Source of the DNA: Actinomycetota bacterium
Lineage (GTDB): Bacteria; Actinomycetota; Acidimicrobiia; Acidimicrobiales; JAJPHE01
Direction of reading: 5' to 3'
DNA length: 64,000 nucleotides
NCBI GenBank assembly: GCA_027315345.1
Contig: DAHUYE010000013.1
Location: 1 to 64,000, forward strand
Both the position numbers and the translations under genes were made by a program. This document shows, in pieces, positions 59,989 to 64,000 of the stretch (within the stretch, counting starts at the first letter, position 1; each line of letters begins with the position of its first letter). The notes under the pieces were generated by a model. That model saw only the letters and a list, made by a program, of their open reading frames with translations, did no database searches and was not told the DNA's origin.

Positions 59989-60667
59989 GTCCGCCCTCAA
60001 CGAAGGGGCCGGGCGCCGTCCGCCGGCCCTAGCCGCCACCAGCGGCGTATGGGAGGAGATTGTTCCGGGCCGGGACCTGGTGGTGGCTGTCGGAGGCATC
60101 GCCGGTGGAATGGACATGCCACCCTACGAGTTCTTCGGGATGCTGTCCGACTGGCCGATCTCCAAGATCTTCCTGCGCGACCTCGACCAGGCCTGGTACC
60201 AGCGGGGCGTGGCCGGCCTGGGGCCGATCGCGGCGGTGGCGGAGAGGCTCCATGCCATAAGGTCTCCTGGGACCAACCTGATCGTCGGAAACTCCGCCGG
60301 CGGCTTCGCGGCGCTGATGCTCGGAGCACTCACCGGGTTTGAAGTCATCGCCTTCTCGCCTCAGACCTACCTGGGGCGGTGGCGCCGGCTGGTGAGCTGG
60401 GACATCCGCTGGCGTGCGGAGATCCGGTCGCTCGGCGCCATCCCCGGGGCCGTTCTCGATGTGGTCCCGTTCATTCGTGGCCTGCCGATGAGGGCGGAAG
60501 TTCACTATGCCGACGGGGACCGCCTCGACCGTCATCACGCTCGCCGGCTCGACGGTCTGGCCGGGATCAGGCTGGTCGCCCATCCAGAGGGTGATCACAG
60601 CCTGATCCGATCGTTGCGCGACTCGGGCGAGCTGCGCGACCTCATCTGCAGCCGACTGGGAGGCTGA
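59975..60667 (+). CDS. alpha/beta-hydrolase-like protein of the polysaccharide operon
   Basis: A 230-residue protein from the ATG at 59975, overlapping the sulfotransferase end by 14 bases. [18 protein letters not shown] is a serine-hydrolase nucleophile elbow (GNSAGG). [16 protein letters not shown] may hold the Asp and [13 protein letters not shown] the catalytic His. Similar short hydrolases accompany capsule and teichuronic-like clusters. The role might be deacylation, or transfer, on the glycan; this is inferred. The next gene's ATG overlaps its TGA. Confidence 0.68.
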   Translation: MTTTESALNEGAGRRPPALAATSGVWEEIVPGRDLVVAVGGIAGGMDMPPYEFFGMLSDWPISKIFLRDLDQAWYQRGVAGLGPIAAVAERLHAIRSPGTNLIVGNSAGGFAALMLGALTGFEVIAFSPQTYLGRWRRLVSWDIRWRAEIRSLGAIPGAVLDVVPFIRGLPMRAEVHYADGDRLDRHHARRLDGLAGIRLVAHPEGDHSLIRSLRDSGELRDLICSRLGG

Positions 60668-61539
60668 TGGTGGTGCTGAGTGCATCCCGACATCATCGGG
60701 TCTCCCGGCCCCGGAAGACGGGCTCGCCCGCGCCGCTCGTGGCGCCGTCAGTGACCATGCGGTCCGAACTAGGGGCCCTGGGGGTGTCCCCACCCGGGAC
60801 GGAGCGACCGGTGGACTCGAGTCCGGTTTCCGTCTATGACCCCGCCGAGGATCCATTCCGGCGCCGACTGGGTCGGTTAGGAGGCCTCCTGCCCGCGACC
60901 CACAACCCTGTCGCGGCCCGAGACTTCTGGGCCGTGGTCCGTCGGGTAGGCATCGTGAGGTCGGCCTGGTATTCAGTTCGATTGCGGGGCAGGGTCCTGA
61001 TCGCTCGCCGAGCCCGGGTCAAGATCCGCCACTCCGCCACGGTGGAATTCGGCCCTGGGGCCTTCCTCCTGCACGGCTTCCTCCACAACTCGCCCGCGCC
61101 GGCAAGCCTGGAGTTGGGCAGGAACACGACGCTGACTCTGCGGGGGACTGCCCAGATCTGGCGGGGGGCGCAGATCAAGGTGTACCAGGGAGCCCACCTC
61201 GACCTGGGCGACAGGGTGATCTTCAATGAGGGGTCGCGGGTCTTGTGCTGCGCGGGCATCAAGCTCGGTGATGGCACCGGGTTGTCATGGGGCGCCGAGA
61301 TTTCCGATACCGATATGCATCCCATCCGGGTGAACGGCCAGTGGATCGATGAGCAGGCGCCAGTGGTCATCGGGGATCATGTCATGGTGGCGGCCCGGGC
61401 GATGATCCTGAAGGGCGTGCATGTCGGGGATGGAGCCATCGTGGCCGCCGGTGCCGTTGTGACTGAGGACGTCCCGGCCCGCTGTGCGGTGGGCGGGGTT
61501 CCCGCCCGGGTCATCGCCAGAGATGTCGATTGGCGCTGA
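60667..61539 (+). CDS. hexapeptide-repeat acyltransferase, second copy
   Basis: A 290-residue protein whose last 190 residues form a left-handed beta-helix ([80 protein letters not shown], then GVPARVI). The catalytic-type His is in ISDTDMHPI. It is likely an O-acetyl- or acyl-transferase acting on a sugar, similar to WcaF/colanic-acid-type enzymes. The first 70 residues are a disordered, Pro/Ser-rich head, so a later start is possible. It is coupled to the hydrolase gene. Confidence 0.83.
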   Translation: MVVLSASRHHRVSRPRKTGSPAPLVAPSVTMRSELGALGVSPPGTERPVDSSPVSVYDPAEDPFRRRLGRLGGLLPATHNPVAARDFWAVVRRVGIVRSAWYSVRLRGRVLIARRARVKIRHSATVEFGPGAFLLHGFLHNSPAPASLELGRNTTLTLRGTAQIWRGAQIKVYQGAHLDLGDRVIFNEGSRVLCCAGIKLGDGTGLSWGAEISDTDMHPIRVNGQWIDEQAPVVIGDHVMVAARAMILKGVHVGDGAIVAAGAVVTEDVPARCAVGGVPARVIARDVDWR

Positions 61540-61584
61540 ACCTGATCGGGTCAACCGTGGAGGCGGGCGGTTAAAGGAGACCGG

Positions 61585-62751
61585 CTGCCGAGTCTCCTGA
61601 CGTGGGTACGGAGCCGGCCCATCCTCGGTTCCGTTGCCTCGGTCGTGGTCCTGGTGGTCCTGGTGGTCCTGCTGGCGGGCCCATGGCCGGCTCACGGCCA
61701 GGCCCACGCCGCCCAGCCGGCCCGGCCCCAGGGGGCCTCCAGGCCGGTCTTCGGCATCGCCTATCCGGGACTGTTCAGGGACACCCCGCCGAAACTGAGC
61801 CAGGTGATGCACGACGCCCGGGCTCTGGGCGTGACCTACATCCGGGAACAGCTGAGCTGGGCATCCATCGAACCGACCCGCGGCCGGTATGACTGGGGGC
61901 CCTTCGACAGGGTGGTCACGGCCGTAGCGGCCAACGGGCTCTCCCTGCTGGTCATCCTGGACTTCACCCCTGCTTGGGCCCGTGCGCCCGGCTGCCTGTC
62001 GATGGCCTGCCCGCCGGCCGTTCCCGCCCAGTTCGCCGCCTTCGCCCGTCTGGCCGCTCAGCGCTACTCGCGACAGGGCGTGCACGACTGGGAGATCTGG
62101 AACGAACCGAACACATCTGAATTCTGGAAGCCGGTCGCCAACCCGGCGACGTATTCGCAGCTGGCGGAGCTGACTGCCCGTGCCCTGCGGACGGTCGATC
62201 GTCACGCCCTCGTCATCTCTGGTGGCCTGGCTCCCGCCGCCGATCAGGACGGCAATATGGCTCCGGTCCGGTATCTGAGCCAACTCTGCGCCGACGGCGC
62301 CCTGGGGGTGGTGGACGCGGTGGGAATCCATCCCTACTCCTACCCGGTCCTGCCGGACTATCCGGCCCCATGGAACGCCTGGGCCCAGATGAACGACCAG
62401 CCCGTATCCGAGCGGACCGTCATCGACGGGTGTGGGTATCCCCATAAGCCCATCTGGATCACGGAGTACGGGGCGCCGACCAACGGGCCCGGTCCCGCCG
62501 CTAGCGCCGAGAACCCTGACCTGCGCGCCCATCCCAACCACGTCACGCCCCAGCTGCAGGCCGACATGGCGACCGAGGCCATCCAGATCACCTATCGGTC
62601 AGCATGGATCGGAGCCTTGTTCTGGTACTCCGGGATCGACCAGGGGACCATGGTGGCCCAGCCTTCCAACTTCTTCGGTCTGCGCCGTGCCGATGGCATG
62701 CCCAAGCCGGCCTGGTCGGCTCTGCGCCATGCCATCGAGGCCGGCCCTTAG
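61585..62751 (+). CDS. secreted glycoside hydrolase-like protein, paralog
   Basis: A TIM-barrel glycosidase, paralog of the protein at 54814. VTYIREQLSWASIEPTRGRY, VHDWEIWNEPNTSEFW (acid/base Glu) and IWITEYGAPTNGPG (nucleophile Glu) correspond one to one. The first usual start codon, the GTG at 61645, would leave a signal sequence with no basic head. A CTG at 61585, four bases after AAAGGAGA, gives LPSLLTWVRSRPILGSVASV and then a hydrophobic run, a proper signal peptide, so I use it. There are no other usual starts between 61545 and 61645. Exported, substrate unknown; follows the acyltransferase by 45 bases. Confidence 0.8.
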   Translation: MPSLLTWVRSRPILGSVASVVVLVVLVVLLAGPWPAHGQAHAAQPARPQGASRPVFGIAYPGLFRDTPPKLSQVMHDARALGVTYIREQLSWASIEPTRGRYDWGPFDRVVTAVAANGLSLLVILDFTPAWARAPGCLSMACPPAVPAQFAAFARLAAQRYSRQGVHDWEIWNEPNTSEFWKPVANPATYSQLAELTARALRTVDRHALVISGGLAPAADQDGNMAPVRYLSQLCADGALGVVDAVGIHPYSYPVLPDYPAPWNAWAQMNDQPVSERTVIDGCGYPHKPIWITEYGAPTNGPGPAASAENPDLRAHPNHVTPQLQADMATEAIQITYRSAWIGALFWYSGIDQGTMVAQPSNFFGLRRADGMPKPAWSALRHAIEAGP

Positions 62752-62759
62752 CGGTCCGT

Positions 62760-64000
62760 TCACCCCTGGACCAGCTCGGGGAGATTGGTTGCCGGGCGCC
62801 GAACGTGGATCAGAAGGGCGGCGGCCCCGATAGCCCCGGACACCAGGTTGCCCGCCGCCCAGGACACGGCGGCCCAGATCAGTCCCATGTGGATGGTGAC
62901 GGCCACCAGGGCGACGGTGACGGCCGCCCAGGCGGCATTGGAGACCATGAGAGCCACCAGGCGGTCCCGCACCCGCAGGAGGGCGGTGGTCCAGTAATTG
63001 AGGATCACGGCCGGAGTCGAGGCGGCCAGGATCTGCAGGTTGGCGGTTCCGTGGGCCGCGTAGGCCGGCCCGAAGATGTAGAGGATCCAGTGGGCTCCGG
63101 CACCGAGCACGATTGCTCCGGGGATCAGAACCAACACCTGCAGCCTGGCCGATCGGAAGGCCAGTTCCCCAATCCGGGCGTTCCGCTGGGCGCCTTCCGC
63201 GAAGAGCGACTGGCTGGCGGCGAACGAACCGACATACAACAAATTGGCTGCCTGCAGCCCCAGGTAGAAATAGCCACCGGTGGCGGCCCCCAGATCGCGC
63301 ACCGCGAATAGGGGCAGGCACACCACCGGGATCATCGACAGGACGGCGGCGATGTAATTGGCTGCTCCGAAGGCACGGACCCGATTCAGTGACGACCGGG
63401 AGATCTGTGCGGCCGGCCGATAGTTGAAGCGCGTCATCATCAGGACAATGCTGGCGACCACCGCCGCCGCCGCTCCGACCCCGAAGGCGGCGAAGAGGCC
63501 AAACGCACCCAGCCCCACCAGAGCTACCGGAAGCACCAGGCGAATGCCGGTCTGCAGGACTCCGTCCACGAAAAAGTTGTAGATGGCGGCACGCCTGGCG
63601 ATGAAGACCGAATCGGTCAGCAGATTCACCGACCCGAAGGCCAGGAAAGCGACCACTGCAACCGCCTCCGGCCAGGAGGCGCGCAGCGGGCGCAACTCCG
63701 GGACGAAGTCCGGGATGAAGGCGATGTAGAGGGCGCCCATGACCAGAGCGGCCATGAAGACCATGGTCAGTCCGGTGTTTATCTCCGCGTCCGGCTCCTC
63801 CGAGGTGGGTAGGTACCGTACGAAGGTGGTGTTGAAGCCCAGTTGGCTGACGTATCCGACCAACACGGCCCCGGTAACGAGCGCCGTAGCCACGCCGACG
63901 GCCCGAGCCGGATAGAGGTGAGCACCGAGGATCCAGAACAGGAATCCGAGGAGGCCCATGGAGGCATTGGACAAGGAGATGAAGAACGAGTTCTTCACCA
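62760..64000 (-). CDS. polysaccharide flippase/transporter (Wzx-like), 5' end cut by the window
   Basis: At least 412 residues with about 12 to 14 transmembrane helices, for example ASMGLLGFLFWILGAHLYPA, FGLFAAFGVGAAAAVVASIV and VTVALVAVTIHMGLIWAAVS. The pattern matches the MATE/Wzx flippase superfamily (oligosaccharide flippases), which move lipid-linked sugar units across the membrane. The frame is open to the edge of the window; the GTG at 63998 is the first visible start, but the family usually has some residues before KNSFFISLSN, so the gene probably begins outside. It is convergent with the glycosidase gene and completes the export function of the cluster. Confidence 0.82.
   Translation of the reverse strand, partial: VKNSFFISLSNASMGLLGFLFWILGAHLYPARAVGVATALVTGAVLVGYVSQLGFNTTFVRYLPTSEEPDAEINTGLTMVFMAALVMGALYIAFIPDFVPELRPLRASWPEAVAVVAFLAFGSVNLLTDSVFIARRAAIYNFFVDGVLQTGIRLVLPVALVGLGAFGLFAAFGVGAAAAVVASIVLMMTRFNYRPAAQISRSSLNRVRAFGAANYIAAVLSMIPVVCLPLFAVRDLGAATGGYFYLGLQAANLLYVGSFAASQSLFAEGAQRNARIGELAFRSARLQVLVLIPGAIVLGAGAHWILYIFGPAYAAHGTANLQILAASTPAVILNYWTTALLRVRDRLVALMVSNAAWAAVTVALVAVTIHMGLIWAAVSWAAGNLVSGAIGAAALLIHVRRPATNLPELVQG

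Noticed and set aside
1-64000. CRISPR arrays, rRNA genes, insertion-sequence transposases and riboswitches
   Set aside because: I saw no regularly spaced direct repeats, no rRNA-like sequence, no DDE transposase reading frame and no recognisable riboswitch core anywhere in the window. The short tandem repeat at 51482 is too short and has no spacers.

Overview
This window comes from a high-GC chromosome. Nearly every gene uses G/C-ending codons and there are many GTG and TTG starts. The gene content points to an actinobacterium: a DevR/DosR-type dormancy regulator, tandem universal stress proteins, a LigD-type polymerase, a MobF relaxase of the actinobacterial type, and several apparently leaderless toxin-antitoxin promoters. 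A soil acidimicrobial-type lineage would fit, but the sequence alone does not fix the taxon.

Region 1 (1-16.1 kb) is accessory DNA. It holds a GNAT remnant joined to a methyltransferase, a lipoprotein, an FRG-domain protein facing a TPR protein that carries a HEPN-like motif, a 1504-residue relaxase-helicase, a large 2-oxoglutarate/iron oxygenase, an excisionase-like HTH protein and a RHH-GNAT toxin-antitoxin pair. It ends at a 58-nt 3' fragment of a tRNA-Ser(GGA) gene, which looks like the attachment scar of an integrated element. Chromosomal sequence (tadA, tRNA-Ser(CGA)) follows at once.

Region 2 (16.88-20.67 kb) is a small decayed island. It is bounded by the 3' end of tRNA-Ser(CGA) and a 42-nt near-perfect copy of it. 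Inside are the two ends of a tyrosine integrase separated by other material, including a 5'-truncated ftsH, plus an HTH protein, a second RHH-GNAT pair and a decayed VapBC-like pair.

Region 3 (about 21.8-40.9 kb) reads as a DevR-type dormancy or redox-stress island. It encodes a PAS-GAF histidine kinase, a close DevR/DosR relative, four intact universal stress domains in three genes, three pyridoxamine-oxidase-fold proteins (one plain, one with CBS domains, one with an XRE domain), FtsH, a histone-deacetylase-family amidohydrolase, a GNAT/acyl-CoA-synthetase fusion, a PPK2-like protein that lacks its P-loop lysine, an acyl-CoA dehydrogenase and several small proteins. Eleven copies or near-copies of a palindrome, GGGCC-NNAAGG-NCC-like, lie in the intergenic regions upstream of these genes. 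They resemble the DevR box and probably tie the region into one regulon.

Region 4 (40.9-54.8 kb) holds ordinary metabolic and housekeeping genes: two aldo/keto reductases, an rRNA/tRNA uracil methyltransferase, an alpha/beta hydrolase, a YihY membrane protein, an ACT-domain protein, a heterodimeric ABC exporter, a LigD-type polymerase and an NAD-binding protein. Two more toxin-antitoxin modules are inserted among them.

Region 5 (54.8-64 kb) is a surface-polysaccharide cluster: two paralogous secreted glycoside hydrolases, two hexapeptide acyltransferases, GT4 and GT2 glycosyltransferases, a sulfotransferase, a serine-hydrolase-like protein and a flippase cut by the window end. The combination suggests an acylated, possibly sulfated exopolysaccharide or glycolipid.
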